A stretch of DNA of 64,000 nt from Tetrastigma voinierianum (Eukaryota > Streptophyta > Magnoliopsida > Vitales > Vitaceae), in contig JAEQBH010002859.1 of NCBI GenBank assembly GCA_016808115.1, positions 1-64,000 of the forward strand, written 5' to 3'. The notes under the pieces were generated by a model. The model did no database searches. It saw only the letters and a list, made by a program, of their open reading frames with translations, and was not told the origin of the DNA. Positions 1 through 12,459 of the stretch are shown here, piece by piece. Positions within the stretch are counted from its first letter, which is position 1. Every line of letters begins with the position of its first letter. The position numbers and the translations under genes are program-made.

Positions 1-299
1 ACCAAGGGGTTGTCATGAGTGCGGCATCCCTCGGATATGAGTCGAGAGCGTTATGGATGTGTGTCGGGCCGGGCGCGGTTTGGACTGCTTGTACTTCCAC
101 TACCTCTGGCCGGCTGATCTTTGAGATGGGCCTTCGAGTGAGTGGATTCCCTCCTCACGTAAATCCTCAGGATCAACGTGGATTCCCTAACGGTTGTTGG
201 TGTTGAGTTGTTGTGCAATCTAGAGTGGTGGTGGTGGATCTTCGGCGAACTGGTCTCGGCGGTCGAGGCGATTTTTCGGGGGAGACTATGAGCGTCGAG
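1..299 (-). other. Internal region of the truncated Tat-like element, no readable domain
   Basis: GC-richer than the flanking AT-rich DNA and continuous with the decayed gag to its right. It should be the gag-protease junction of the same element, but I can read no protease motif here. The element is cut by the window edge. Confidence 0.4.
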
Positions 300-1300
300 A
301 TACCCACGTCGTATTAAGTACTATATTTCCTTCTTGAGAGTGTAATGCAATCATCCGTCTGGTGCCGTGAAGATCCCCATTGGAACTTCGCAATACACGA
401 GTGTTAATCCACTGTGGAGTCGGCCTTCATTTAAGGTTGGCCACCTCGGGGAGCTATTCGTTTCGCACTGTATGAGGACTGTAATCGCGGGGAATTTGTT
501 AAGGGGGTGTGCATGCGAGGTGAATAACGTTGTCGTCCTCGGAGTTGAGGTGGACGAGACGATCTCACGGGGTTTCCACTTTTCGGGGGCGGGTCTCCAT
601 CTTTCTTTGGAGACCTTTCCCAGTTGCTTTGTCTTTTGGGGCTTCGTCCTCGTAAACTATGCGTCTATTTTTTTTCTTTATGGGTGGAGGAGCTCCCTTT
701 CTTGGATATGAGAGCTTCTTCGCCATTGATGTACTTCTCCGCTTTTGCGAGCACTTCAGCCATGCTTGCTTGAGGATTTTTAGAGATGGAAAACATCAAG
801 TCTTTCGACTGCACCCCACAATCCGGCCGATGAATGCGGTGGTGCGAACTTTTCATCGGTATATCTACCTTGAGGAGCCTTCTGCGTTGAACCTTTGAAC
901 TTATAGGACCTCGGGCTCTCGCAGGCTGCCTTGATGGTCAATAAATGGTAACTTGGCTTTCTATATGTTCTGGCTCCAATGAAGTGAGAGACGAACACAA
1001 TGGATAGCTCTCTGAATGAGGGGATTGATGAAGGCGGAAGCCTGTTAAACTAGGCTAAGGCTAGGCCTTTTAATGTGATAGAGAAAGCTCTTGCATCGCC
1101 GCGAGGGGTCTTGATACCCCATGCGGCTCAGATTTGGTTTTTGTAAGGAGTGTTGAGATGATCAGCGGATCTCGACACCATCGAATGCTTCCCTTGTGGC
1201 ATCTGAATTTTGCTGGAAGGGGCTAAACACCTCGGCCAAGTGAAGGGTGACTCGGTTCTTTGTACCCGAATTGTCCATAGTGTGGGAGGCGTCCTCTTAC
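300..1300 (-). pseudogene. Decayed gag of a Tat-like Ty3/gypsy retrotransposon
   Basis: Read on the minus strand, the segment follows the order of a plant Tat/Retand-type Gag in several frames. From high to low coordinate there is a nucleocapsid entry stretch near 1200 (KIQMPQ), a middle part near 990-920 (FVSHFIGARTYRKPSYHLL), then 856-665 with SMAEVLAKAEKYINGEE, the usual end of the retrotrans_gag domain. A Lys/Arg/Ser-rich tail follows, and near 290-330 there is YLIRRGYL, which in this lineage lies next to the zinc knuckle; the knuckle cysteines themselves are not readable. Gag forms the particle that packages the retrotransposon RNA. At least four frameshifts and in-frame stops rule out a working protein. 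It lies downstream of the LTR and primer site at 1807-2519, which fixes orientation and lineage. Protease and pol would lie beyond the left edge. Confidence 0.75.
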
Positions 1301-1806
1301 CCTCGCCGCTACGGTGAGCTCTTCTTTGAGGCTCTTGAACCTCGCTCCACGTGATTGCTCCTGCTCCTTCAGCGGGGTGACGTAGTTCTTCGTTCCCGAC
1401 ATGCCCTCACGTGTTCCTTAGATTTGCCCTCCTCTCCCGGGGGCCAATTGCGATCTATGCCTCTGGCTCGGCTAGACTGCGCCGTTTCGACACCTCGGGA
1501 ATGTCGAGATTGTGTTGCCGCCCCATGAGGAGGAAAGTTGCGAGCCTTCACGAGCTTGTCGTGCCTCCGTGGGCGTTGCATACGCAGTGAGTTGCTCTAA
1601 TTCTCCTATCGGGAGTTAGTTGGTGAGGGCGGAGCGCCTGCCTCGTTCGTGTTGGCTTGCATCGCTTGGCAGCGCCCGAGGTCTGCATGCAGCGTGCTGG
1701 CGGGTCTACCACATCCTTGGTGGATTGGTTGCTCACCGCTTGTGTTAGGGTTGATACCATCGATAGCGGGAGATGGAGTCTTATTTTGTAAAAGGCCCAG
1801 TGGTTT

Positions 1807-1826
1807 CCACACGAGACGGCGCCAAC
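1807..1826 (-). other. Primer binding site of the Tat-like element
   Basis: On the minus strand the bases directly after the LTR read GTTGGCGCCGTCTCGTGTGG. The TTGGCGCCGTCT core is the form seen in Tat-type plant gypsy elements, where a host tRNA 3' end primes minus-strand DNA synthesis. It directly abuts the LTR end ATCATCA, which supports both calls. Confidence 0.75.
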
Positions 1827-2517
1827 TGATGATGCCTTTCAAGCCGGGCGGGAATTTGGAGCGTGTTGGGGTCGTTGAAGTAGGACTTTTGTTCTTCTTT
1901 GGGATCCGTGCGAGGCAGGCGTCGCTTCTCCCTCTTGCAAAAAACAAGAAAGAAGGGTCGGCATGGGCTTAGCTGTGGCGCTCCGTCTTAAATCCCGATT
2001 CAGGGAGAAAAGATAGGCGCAGAGGGGCGAATATGTTCGTACCTTTCTTGCTTGATGGGTGGCACAGTATTTATAGTATATGTTTTCCCGAGTTTGATGG
2101 TGATTAAGTTCTTTCCCATTGGATGGGATATTTCTGCTTTTATTGGTATCGATTTTTATTAGGGATATTGAAGAAGCGGAGTTTATTTAAATTATCTTTT
2201 TCTTCATTAGTGGGATCAGAAGCGATCATAGGATGGTATTTATATCGTGAATTATCTTATTTTCCTTCTTTGGTGAGATTTAGTTAGTTTGCGGGATGTA
2301 TATTAGGGGATTATTTTATTTCCCTTATCGATGGGATTTAATTTGATTTGCGGAATCACGGGCTTTCTCAGTACCCATAAATAAGCGTCCTTTGGAAGTA
2401 AATTAAGATTTGGGCATTCATTTGGGGTACAGCGTCGAAAGGTGCGAGTGTTTCAATGGGCGTGCCTCTTCTTTGGGTTTGGCGAGTTGGCTTGCGAGCC
2501 CATTTTTCAAACCCTAT

Positions 2518-2519
<2 letters not shown>
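1827..2519 (-). mobile_element. 5' LTR of a Tat-like gypsy element (693 bp)
   Basis: On the minus strand it opens TGATAGGGTTTG and closes CATCATCA, so the ends form a short inverted repeat TGAT/ATCA. The primer site follows immediately inside, and gag remnants follow in the same orientation. The outer end abuts a (TA)n run beginning at 2520. The partner LTR is outside the window, so no target duplication can be tested and the outer end is inferred from the TG dinucleotide. Confidence 0.65.

Positions 2520-2552
<33 letters not shown>
2516..2552. repeat. (TA)n microsatellite
   Basis: An uninterrupted TA run starts exactly where the LTR stops, so the element probably inserted at the edge of a TA tract. 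Confidence 0.95.
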
Positions 2553-2553
<1 letters not shown>

Positions 2554-2773
2554 CAAACATAATAGTATTAAATCTTTTTCAAATTATTAATTACAATGAA
2601 TATTAATAATTTAAAAGTGACAATTTTTAATAACATAATATTTTTAAAATATCTTAATTCAATATGCCAACTAACTAGATGGAATTTTCGAATTTAAAAT
2701 TATTTTGGAAATTATAAAATATCAAAATTTAAATTTAAATTAGATTTTATAATTCTATTTAGAATTTTGGAGA

Positions 2774-2775
2774 AC

Positions 2776-2813
<38 letters not shown>

Positions 2814-2830
2814 GACACACACACACATAT
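2774..2830. repeat. Compound (TA)n/(CA)n microsatellite
   Basis: TA repeats interrupted once by TG, followed by a short ACACAC run. Confidence 0.95.
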
Positions 2831-2930
2831 AACCGTATGTAAAAGAGAAATAAAGAAGTTATGAATCACAATATATTAGTTTTGATTTTTTTAAGGTTAA
2901 TTACATAAATTCTATCTCAAATTTTCCATT

Positions 2931-3805
2931 TTTTTTCTATTTTGGTATCTCAACTTTGTTTAATTAAGTGTCAAACTTTTCAATTTTTTCAATTTTGGTA
3001 TTTCAACTTTGTTTTTATATAATTAACTATTTGAACTTTTAATTTTTTTTCAATCAAGTCCTTCATGACCAACCAAAGCTTGTTAAAATATTTATATAAG
3101 CAAAAATTGTATCCAAATAACATTCTTATCATATAAAAATGATGAAACCACTTAAACAACCTTCCATGGGGTGAAATGACAATATTATCCTTTCCACATT
3201 AAAGTTTGTTACCGTAGAAAAGAAATTGATTAAATAGATATGGACAAAAATAAATATTTTATTATTTTAAAAATAATTTTAATATCTAATGTTTTATGTG
3301 TAATTATTCATATATAATTTTTTTCACATGATACTCAAGAAACAAGTAAAAGTAATAGAAGATAATTAAAAGTTGTTTTTTTAAAATTATTATACTTTAA
3401 AAAAATTATTTTATCAAAATTTTATAGTAGCTAGTTTTATTTAGTAAAGTCTTTGATGTGGAAAGGATTATATTTGTTATTTCACATTGCTAAAGATTAA
3501 TTGCATGATTTTATATGGCGTGGAATGTCATTTTGAATTCAATTTTAATTCAATTTTCTTAATTCAAACATCTCGTAATAAGAAGTTTTATTGGTCAAGA
3601 AACACTTGATTGAATAAAAATTAAAAATTTAAATCTTCGATTGAGCAAATAAAAGTTGAGACATCCGAAATAGAAAAAAAATTTTAAATAGTTATTTTAA
3701 TAAAAATAAAGTTGAGACACCAAAATAGAAAAAATAAAAAAGTTTAAGATGCTTGAATTAAACAAGAAATAAAGTTGATACACCAAAATAGAAAAAATAA
3801 AAAAG
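2931..3805. mobile_element. Foldback / MITE-like element with long terminal inverted repeats
   Basis: The left end reads TTCTATTTTGGTATCTCAAC and the right end, reversed, reads TTCTATTTTGGTGTATCAAC. Complementarity continues for roughly 250-300 bp into both arms, through a second copy of the same block (TTTTGGTATTTCAACTTTG left, TTTTGGTGTCTCAACTTTA right reversed) and on to blocks around CCTTTCCACAT near 3200 and ATGTGGAAAGG near 3460. The region has no open frame. This shape fits a non-autonomous DNA transposon. I cannot assign a superfamily because no clean target duplication is visible at the AT-rich edges. Confidence 0.6.
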
Positions 3806-5001
3806 GAGAGAGATTTGAAAAATCCACATAACAGAGAAGAGATAAGGAATGAAAATTTGATTGGATGATTTTCTCTCCTATGTGGCACATAAATGGGACC
3901 TACTTTTTTTATTATTAAATGGGCCTACTTAGTCAATTGATTAAGGATAATTTGGTCCTAATAGGGGACATATTTCTATAAATTGAGGCCCTGCACTTTC
4001 TCATTTTTTGACGTTTAAAATGTTCAAACTAATCCCTACACTATCTAAAACTAAAAGTAAGGCCCTACTTGGTTGGTGGAGCTACCAGGAATCAACACTT
4101 ATAAGGTATTTGGTAAAGACACTTAATCAACTTTAATTGGAAAAAGCTACAAATCGTATAACTTTTTTTTTAAACACTCCTAAAAATATTACCTTTTTCA
4201 CTTATATCCTTCTTTCCTTATTTACCTAATCTTTTAAGAAATTAATTATTTTTTTATTGAAATAAAAGTGGTTAGATCTTTTAAGAAATTAATTATATGG
4301 AAAAAGATCCATGAGAAAATTTTATTTCACAATTTTTTTATAATTAGTATCCTCACAGCTTGGTAATTATTTTGAATAATGTTTTTATTCTTAACAATAA
4401 AAATATAAAAATCTTGTTTGATAATAAAAAAATTATTTTATATTTTCTACTTTTACTAATAAAAAAGATGTTTTTAGACTTTTTTTTTACTTATGTCAAA
4501 AACAATTATATAAGCATAGAAAATAATTAAGTATTAAAAAATTTTAAAGCAATAGACATACAAATTGATTTTTAAAATATATAAATATATATAAAAAATT
4601 TTAAATTCTCAAACAAACTTTTATTTTTATAAACTATTTATGTTACCTAATTATTTTATAATTTTGAGATAATATTTTTATTCAATAATTTTATGTGTTA
4701 AGTTTATCTTTGAACTTTTATCCTTAATTATTTTATATACACATAAATAATTTAAATAAAAATATGTTTTAATTTATTTGTGATAATTATACAGATTCAA
4801 AATTTATTTTTAATTTGATATTAATTATTTAATTTTAATTTTAGTTATTTAATATGATAAAATCATAACTCAAAATGGCTTTACTTCAAAACGAATTTTT
4901 TATGACATGATTATAAATATATTGACATGGAAATAAAAAGAAATAAAAAAAAATGAAAAACTTAAATATTACAATTAATTTTATTTATCATAAATTGTAT
5001 A
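3806..5001. other. AT-rich intergenic DNA, nothing recognised
   Basis: Very AT-rich with many short poly-A/T runs, no open frame above 60 codons, and no LTR ends or repeat pair that I can see. Confidence 0.6.
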
Positions 5002-6717
5002 TGTGAAACCCCGAGAAAATCCTGATTTTCTGAAAAAGAGAAAAATGGTAATTTAAATTGAAATCAAAATATTTTTAGATGCCGGATGGCAGATTGTGGA
5101 TTGGAATCATCTCACGAGGAAATCTAGCTATCACGTCCGAATTCGTCGGTCACGAGAACGGTCGAATTTCACGCTTTTAGAACACGATGAGTGGTCGCGA
5201 ACTTGATTAGTAGCGTTGTGAGTGACTCGAGATGCCACGTGTCATGTCGGGAAGCAGTCAAAGCGTGAGCTCAAGTGTGGGCCATAGGTGACATGTGGCA
5301 TCATGTCATTGGAGGGAATAGGGAGGGGAAATCGAAGCGGTAAAGGAAACGGACAAATGGCGGTGGGGATGGCGTCATAGAGCATATCCTTCTCGACCTG
5401 TTTTGAGGAAGAAGGAAGAGAGAAGGAGAGAAAGGGTTTTGAAGGGGAGTATCCCTATCAGCCACCTCTGCAGTTTGATGATAGGTGGAAAGCTGATGAG
5501 GAGCAGCCGAGAGCCAGACATCCTGCGCCGAGGCTACGTGATCACGATCGTGTGTTTTGCAGGCTAGAAGGCAAAGGTTTTCCTCTGCAGGTGTTCTTTG
5601 TTTAAAGACCATGAAATGGTTTTGGTTGTTATTGTGGAAATGGCCATGGTTGAGTTCGAAGAAGTGGAAACGATAGGTGATGAGGACATCCATGTGAGAC
5701 GACCAGGGCTATTGGAGCTGATGCGAATGGTTAGCCGATGGACAAATAGTGTGTGGCTTTGCCCATCAGCGGTTGCTGACAGCGAGAACATCAGTGTTGT
5801 ATTGGGAGGAGAAAAACTATCAGGCCCCATGGGTGAGACTAAGCGAAATATATGCAGAAACGATGTATTGGCCATGCTATTGATATTGCTCGTGTTTGAA
5901 TTATAGCGAAGCTCACTGTTGTAGTAGTGACCAATGGAATTGGATATCTATGAGTTGACATCATTCATGTGCATGGTGACATCAGTCGAGGATTGGGTGT
6001 GGATGCACGAGCCATGGTTGTTTCACCACTCTTGGTGAACGTGGAGTTGAAGTTGTTTGGGACTCGTCAATAAAGACTCATAGTTTCAATTGTAAATGAG
6101 AAATGAGTAATGTGTGTTGGGGCGTTCTTGGAATGGGCATAGTTAGTAAAGACCCAGAAGGGGAGTGGCCTAAAGACCCGAATGGGTGTGAAAGACCCTA
6201 ATGGGTGTGAGAGACCCGCGGTACTATTTGAAAAGTTATGTTGCCCAAGAGAAAACACACGGTCATGTTTATCACTTGAACCTTTGGGGTTAGAGAATTG
6301 ATAGGGGTGGGAGGTTGGCTGGGGATGGTTCACCGCATTGGCAAGTGCATTGGTGTTGGTGGTAGGCAAAGGCTTTCGATGTTGGGTGTCATTGGCATTA
6401 CCAATGACGGGGTGCCACACGCAGCATGAGCATGTGTAGAAGTCGGTGGTGACTCGGGGTATGGGCGTAAACATTCATGCATGATATAAAATCCATTCCA
6501 TGTATGTGTTGTGGTGTATGGAATGTGGATGTTGTGATATCTTGGTGCGGTAATGTTTTAAGGTAAGGGAGTAATGCTTGTAGGAGGAGTCATTTCACCC
6601 AGGCGTTACTTTCACCGTCGGTAAGGATCCCACTCGGATTACGGGACAAGTACGGGGGCAGACGGCTCATATGGGGCGGGAGTTATGAAGTGGTAGGACG
6701 TAGCCTTGATTCATGTG

Positions 6718-6764
<47 letters not shown>

Positions 6765-6982
6765 CGAACTAGTTTTTTAACATATGTATTTTGTATTAGA
6801 GTGTAATTAACTCTTGGCAGAAACTATTATGCTATAAATTTGGTTAAATTTTTTGGTAGTATTGATGTATACAGGCCCCAGCGTGGTCATTTTTACTCAT
6901 AGATACCGTGATATAAAACCTTAGCCATAAGTTTTACAGGTTGACGGTGTCCAGCGGGACCCTCGGAAAATGGTGCGTCACA
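5002..6982 (+). mobile_element. Probable solo LTR, plus orientation (1981 bp)
   Basis: It opens TGTGAAACCCCGAGAAAA and closes GGTGCGTCACA, giving TGTGA/TCACA ends. The start resembles the reversed starts of the LTRs at 8168-10408 and 45137-47442 (TGTAAAACCC, then a TTTTTCTGAAAAA-like block and ATGGTAATTT), so it is probably a related gypsy LTR. Flanking pentamers are GTATA and AGATA, which do not match exactly, so the target duplication is eroded or the ends are off by a few bases. No internal domain follows. The open frames of 100-135 codons inside show no family motif. Confidence 0.5.
6719..6760. repeat. (TA)n microsatellite inside the LTR
   Basis: An uninterrupted TA run of about 40 bases. 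Confidence 0.95.
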
Positions 6983-7451
6983 AGATATGTGATTATAGTT
7001 TTTATTTTACTTTACTATTTATTAATTGTTTTGGTCTGATAAAAATATAGGGGAACCAAAATCTAATAAAATGTTAACAAAGTCTAGGGTTATAAATAAA
7101 AAAAATATTCTTTTGACTTAAATAGGGTGTGGATTTACGTTGTTTTTCTACAACAAAATTCGAGAATCCCACTTGAGTCTTTGTTTGTGTATTTGCATGG
7201 TTTTGAGTGAGAATTTGGTCGCTTCTTAACTTATTTTCTTGTCCATCTCTACCACTCTCACTCAAGTCACTGCAAAAATAAAAATCAGCTATCAGTATCA
7301 ACTATCACCGTTATTTATGTTCATTGTTTTTATATCTCTCTATTATGTCTATAGAGGTAGAATTAATAACTCAATCGGGTTAACAATGCTCCGACTACCA
7401 CCGTGTGGCTGCAATATCCAGTTCGCAAAAACGGTGTCTAAGACTTTTAGG
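6983..7451. other. Intergenic DNA, nothing recognised
   Basis: No open frame with family motifs and no repeat pair seen. It separates the LTR at 5002-6982 from the palindrome arm that follows. Confidence 0.5.
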
Positions 7452-8167
7452 CAGTGTTAGTAATAATTATTATCTATCCTTCTACCATTTCAACTAAACA
7501 CATTTTCACATTAGTTTGAATGTTTAAAATTAACCTCTTCTTGTGGAAAATAAGAAAAGAAATCTATTATAGTGTATTTTAAAATTTTATTTAAAATTTA
7601 AATAAAAATATTTTTTTAAATTTATTTATTTTTTTAAAAAATGGTTAAATAGGATAATTATTTTTAGTTAAAAATCATTTTTCTCAAAATTTAGATAAAA
7701 TTTAAATTTTGTAAATTATATATAAATTTAAAGGGATTTTTTCCCATCTTATTTTTTTATATATCTTATTTTATTTTTTAAATAACTTAAAGAAAGAAAT
7801 TATTTATCATAATAGTTTTATTTTTATTTTTTATAAATATGTTATAATGTTATACAAATATTATATCAATATTGATAAATTAAAATATTTATTTTTAAAA
7901 AAAAATTGGTGATACGATAATTATTTTTATTTAAAAATTAATTTCTCAAAATTTTATGTTTTTAGATAATATATGAATTTAATATGTATAATGACTTTAC
8001 TTTAAAAAAAAACATGTATAATGAGGATTGTTTTTTTCCATGATATTTATTTTTTTTATAAAAATTTTTAAAATAGTCTATCATAACTATTTTTATTTTC
8101 AATAAATTATATTTGTACAAAAATTTTAATAAATTTATAAAAAAAATAAAAAATAATTTATTTTTTA
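7452..8167. repeat. Left arm of an AT-rich palindrome
   Basis: This arm is the imperfect reverse complement of 10409-11081. Outer blocks match (AGTAATAATTATTATCTATCC against reversed 11058-11079), then CCATTTCAA, then the CCTCTT/AAGAGG and TATAGTGTATTTTAAA blocks. The inner block TTTGTACAAAAATTTTAATAA matches reversed 10470-10495. Its centre is interrupted by the LTR at 8168-10408. No coding capacity; it resembles a non-autonomous foldback element. Arm limits are approximate. Confidence 0.6.
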
Positions 8168-10408
8168 TGACATCCCAAATCATGAAGTTTAGTTGACAAC
8201 ACATTGCAAAGGGGCTTGCGGAATTCTGTGGATTTCGGGTGATTTGATACCCTGCTTGTTGTGTCCCGATTGTCGGGATCAGTATTTTATAAAAGGAGTG
8301 GGGCGAGTCTGCATTTGTTTGGGGGCTCACACTATGTCCTGACCTGTATAACAGAATAATCATAACCCATCCAGGGTCTCAACAAAAGTAGTATTGACCC
8401 CACATGGTCCATCTATCCATATCCCTAATATATACATCCATTTACAGGGACCCATTCATTCACATTTAAATTTAAATTACAAAAATAAAACGCTTAATTA
8501 CAATTCGTAAGAGTCCGATCACGACCCTCTTACCATAATTACACACCCGACTACAATAGTCCCAAAAGAATTTAGTTACAATTCTTTTATACAAAATATT
8601 TTTACAAAAATGTTACTCAAGGTAATATCAAGACTCACGTGACCTTAGCTTTGCCAATCACGGTCTCGTCGAACGTCTGCCTCTTTGTGCACGAAGGGGG
8701 TCCTAGCAGGAGTAGCGATACTTGATAGAAAATTCTCTTACAAATACTTTCACTCCCACCTAAAATGCACATCTGTGCTTGTAACCATGAAACGTCGATC
8801 ACGATCTCGTATTATAAATAATGCAATCATGGAATATGCGTGTCATCACGTGAGATGAAGGCTAACCGTACATGGCCGAGTCCGTTGACTCCCTCACACT
8901 TGCAGTACCGAAGTGTAAACAAGTCATTGATGTTTCGCCCGATTACTCAGCCCATTGGACAACCCTCGATGTTTATTGAGGTTACCGTCCCATGTGTTTA
9001 GTGGATGGCAAATTTCACGAGTCTCACCGCGGAGCTTCGCGCGCCTTCCGAGCACTTTTGAGGAATTTATTGTCGAATGCATATGTCCCTGTCGAGAATA
9101 AAATTTGGGTCTTACATCCTAAGGGGATTTACTTATCTTCATGCAAAAACATAAAAAATTTATTATTATTATTATTTGTACGGTAGGTCTCAATTTTGGA
9201 CGTTGTCAATTTTCGACTCACTACACATTCCTGATAATGGTGAATAACCAATACCATGCACGCTACCTGCCCAGGACTCGGCGCGATGTGGCCAGGTGCA
9301 TATGAAATGCAATCATACCATTTCATGCTATGTCATGCTACATGCAACATTTATAAATTTCGGATAATTATATTTCCTACATATAATTTCCATTCATCAT
9401 AATTTCCATGTTAATACATCACACAAGCACATATTAACATGATTTTGACACACAATCGTATATTATTTATTTTTCCAACAATACACACAAAATGACCCGA
9501 ACCTCGGACTCATATAAAACAAGGCCTCTTGGTTCACCGTGGTTTGTCGTGGGTGCGTGATCTGCAGCATACAAAACCAAAAAGACATGGAGTCTCGGGA
9601 TCAAAACCAAACCTAAACCTAGTCTGAGATTGCCCGAAACTAGTTCAAAAAAATTCTCATATTCAGTCCCAAAAATCTTATCGGATTTGTGCAACGATCC
9701 CTAAAAATTCGGCTGGATTGTTTGAAAACAATCTTTCGAAATTCTAAAAATTCACATACCAGTCCCAAAATTTGGGATTTGAAATTTATAAACCTCTCAC
9801 GGCCTTTAAAAAACCCTGAAGCCATTAAATGACCTTTAGACTAGAGATATTCAAAGTAGGAAAATTCTCTGCCTGCGTGGAGTTGAATGGCTAAAGATTT
9901 GAATCTTGCAGCGTATATTTACGTCGTGGGTGACTTTCTATTTGCTCAAACCAACCTCACAGTCCGATTTATAGATCTTAGAGATAACCAATTTTTTCCT
10001 TTCTCTCTCTTGTCTCTCATTTCTCCCATGCCCTCAGCCGTTTTTTGTGCCAAAAAATGGCCCTTTTCCCTTTTTGACTTTTCTTTTTTTCCCCTTATTT
10101 TCTTGTTTTATTCATCCACTTGACACTTGGCTGCGTGTGTGTCGTTCACGTAGTCGCGCATATCGTACCATATGTTCTCCAGCATAAGGTGCCATGTGGC
10201 ATCGTAGGATCATGTGTGTCACCCGAAGCCACATCCTCAGCGAAATTCGATTATCACCGAATCCGTAATCAAACGGAGATATAGCTAATTTGCGAGACAA
10301 ATTGGCAGAAATTAAAGATTTTGCTTCGTCGAGATCTAGAAAATTTGCTCAGCAGAAATTACCATTTACCATTTTTCAGAAAAATTGAATTTTTATCGGG
10401 TTTTACAT
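8168..10408 (-). mobile_element. Solo LTR of a gypsy family, minus orientation (2241 bp)
   Basis: On the minus strand it opens TGTAAAACCCGATAAAAATT and closes GGGATGTCA. Internally it aligns by eye along its length with 45137-47442: both contain CTGCGGAATTCTGTGGATTT or a close variant, AGTAGTATTGACCCCA, and the CACGCAAGCACATATTAACA-type block near 9425. Flanks are TTTTTA (8162-8167) and TTTTTA (10409-10414), consistent with a target duplication, although in T-rich DNA this is weak evidence. No internal region is present, so it is a recombination product (solo LTR). A short (TTA)n run lies near 9160-9178. Confidence 0.75.
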
Positions 10409-11081
10409 TTTTAAAAAAATAAAAAATAAAATAGGTATCATAATAATGTTATATTTTATTTTTATAAACTTATTAAAATTTTGTACAATTGTCATTTATT
10501 AAAAAATAAATTTAAAATATGATAAAAATAGAGATTTAAGTTTTATTGGAAAAATCATCTTCATTATATGTTAACTTCATATAACTATCTATAGTATCCT
10601 ATCTAGCCATTTTTTTTAATAAAAAAATCAATCTTTTAATTTATCAATATTTATATAATATTTGTATAATATTCTAATAAGTTATAAACAATAAAAATAA
10701 ATTTATTATGATACATAAATTTTCTATTAATTTATTTCTTTTAAATAAAAATACCATGAAAAACTTATCCTCATTATAATGTTAAATTAATATATTATTT
10801 ACAAAAATTATATAATTATTTAAAATTCGAAAATTAATTTTAAATAAAAATAATTATCCTATTTAACAAAAATAAAATAAAATTAGTTTATTAAATTTTA
10901 TCTAAATTTTAAATACAAATTTAAAATACACCACAATGGATTATTTTTCATGTTTTCAATAACATAAGAGGTGATTTTAACATTTCAAAGTGCATGAGGT
11001 AAATGTCAACATAAGTGAAAGTGTAGGGTTTAAATTGAAATGGTAAATAACATAGTTTGACGGATAGATAACAATCATTAC
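10409..11081. repeat. Right arm of the AT-rich palindrome
   Basis: Reverse-complement partner of 7452-8167. The outer end coincides with the insertion point of the miniature element at 11082. A fragment resembling the outer part of this arm (TTTTCATGTTTTAAATAATG, AAATGTCAA) recurs at about 12700-12790 on the far side of that element. Confidence 0.6.
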
Positions 11082-11293
11082 TGTTGAAATTAGTAAATCC
11101 CAATTGGGAACAAGAGTATTCCAATGAATTTATAAAAATTACATAATAAGGTCTTTATTTTATAGACTTACTAGAAGAATCTTGATAGGAAACAAACCTT
11201 AAAGTGCTAAGAATAAAAAACCTACCAAAATAGAAAAGGGATCCTACAAATAATAGGAATATATTTTATTCTATAACATAATATAATTTAACA
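11082..11293 (-). repeat. 3' LTR of the copia-type element
   Basis: Begins on the plus strand TGTTGAAATTAGTAAATCCC and ends AATTTAACA. It matches 12460-12669 with scattered differences and small indels, so the insertion is not recent. Confidence 0.85.
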
Positions 11294-11308
11294 TTCCCCC
11301 TCAAACTC
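11294..11308 (-). other. Polypurine tract of the copia-type element
   Basis: The minus strand reads GAGTTTGAGGGGGAA directly before the LTR start TGTTAAATT. This is the typical primer for plus-strand DNA synthesis. Confidence 0.75.
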
Positions 11309-12446
11309 ACAATGTAGTTGCTATAAATATCGAGAGTTTGCCAACTAGAAAACAAAACCATAAAACAAAATGTCAATTGATACTGGAAAACAATTTCAAA
11401 ATAAAAGAACTCAAACACCGACAACGTAGAAACAAATCCGAATGTTGAAATCATCAAAATGCCAATTGTATCATTGTCGTCAGACTGTTCCAACTTGCAC
11501 CGCTTGATTTGCGGTATCTCAATTTTCATTGTCCACTTGATCATCTTCCACACATCAAAGTGACTAAAGCTAATGTCGATGTCAATACCAAAGCCACATT
11601 CAAATACCAAAGAGACCAATGTCAATGTCAAAACCCAAAGTCACCTCAAGACGACCAATGCCAATGCAATCCAAGCGCCTCGAGGCGTGATGCTAATCTT
11701 GGAATGTAGTTGCCAATAAATCTGTGTCGATGCGATACCAATATTATCAATGTCAATGTTGATGTCAATGTCAATACCAAAGTCAAAGCCACATTCAAAT
11801 TCGACTAATAATCAAGTCTACCTCCTTAGCAACAAATCCCAGAAATACCTCGAAAGTTCACTTTTGCTATCCTCACATCCTCTGTTCCAATCCACAATCA
11901 ATCCTCAAACACCCCATAAATCCTAACACTAAACCCTAACTTTTTCCACCAAACCCTCAACACCCAAATAATGATAATAATGATAATTGAAAAAGAAAAC
12001 AACCAACTTTTCAATTTAATCCTTAGATCGAGTCGACACCCAAATTGAAAAAGAGTTGAAATCTGCCAACAAAGTTGTAGATGTACCAAGCAAAAAATTA
12101 AAGGTTGGCAAAAACCAATAAGTCCCCTATAATAATTATCAACCAAACCAAATTCAATAAACCCTCAAATCAAAACCAATCTACAATGGTAAAGAATCGT
12201 CGGAACCAACTTGTCAAATCCAACGGCTACTGAAATTGAACTAAGAGTCTCAAACTAGAAACCCACCAACAAAATCCGAAAAATAATCAAAACTAAAAAG
12301 CTAAATCTTCACCACCAAACTGAAAACCCCTCGGTTGAATGAGACCTAAGATGTTCCAAAACCCCTCAGGCCGAGGCTTTATTGCAAGGAGCGTTGCCCC
12401 CTGCAACCCCTAACCAAATTAGATTAAATTTCTTCCCTTGAAACAT

Positions 12447-12459
12447 CGCTCTAAAACCA
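12447..12459 (-). other. Primer binding site of the copia-type element
   Basis: TGGTTTTAGAGCG lies directly against the LTR end CAACA. It differs from the usual TGGTATCAGAGC at two positions. Confidence 0.75.

Noticed and set aside
1649..1972. Opposed frames of 107 and 113 codons.
   Set aside because: They cross the primer site and LTR boundary of the Tat-like element, so they are not genes.
5301..5906. Frames of 102-130 codons on both strands.
   Set aside because: They lie inside a probable solo LTR, overlap each other on opposite strands and show no domain motif.
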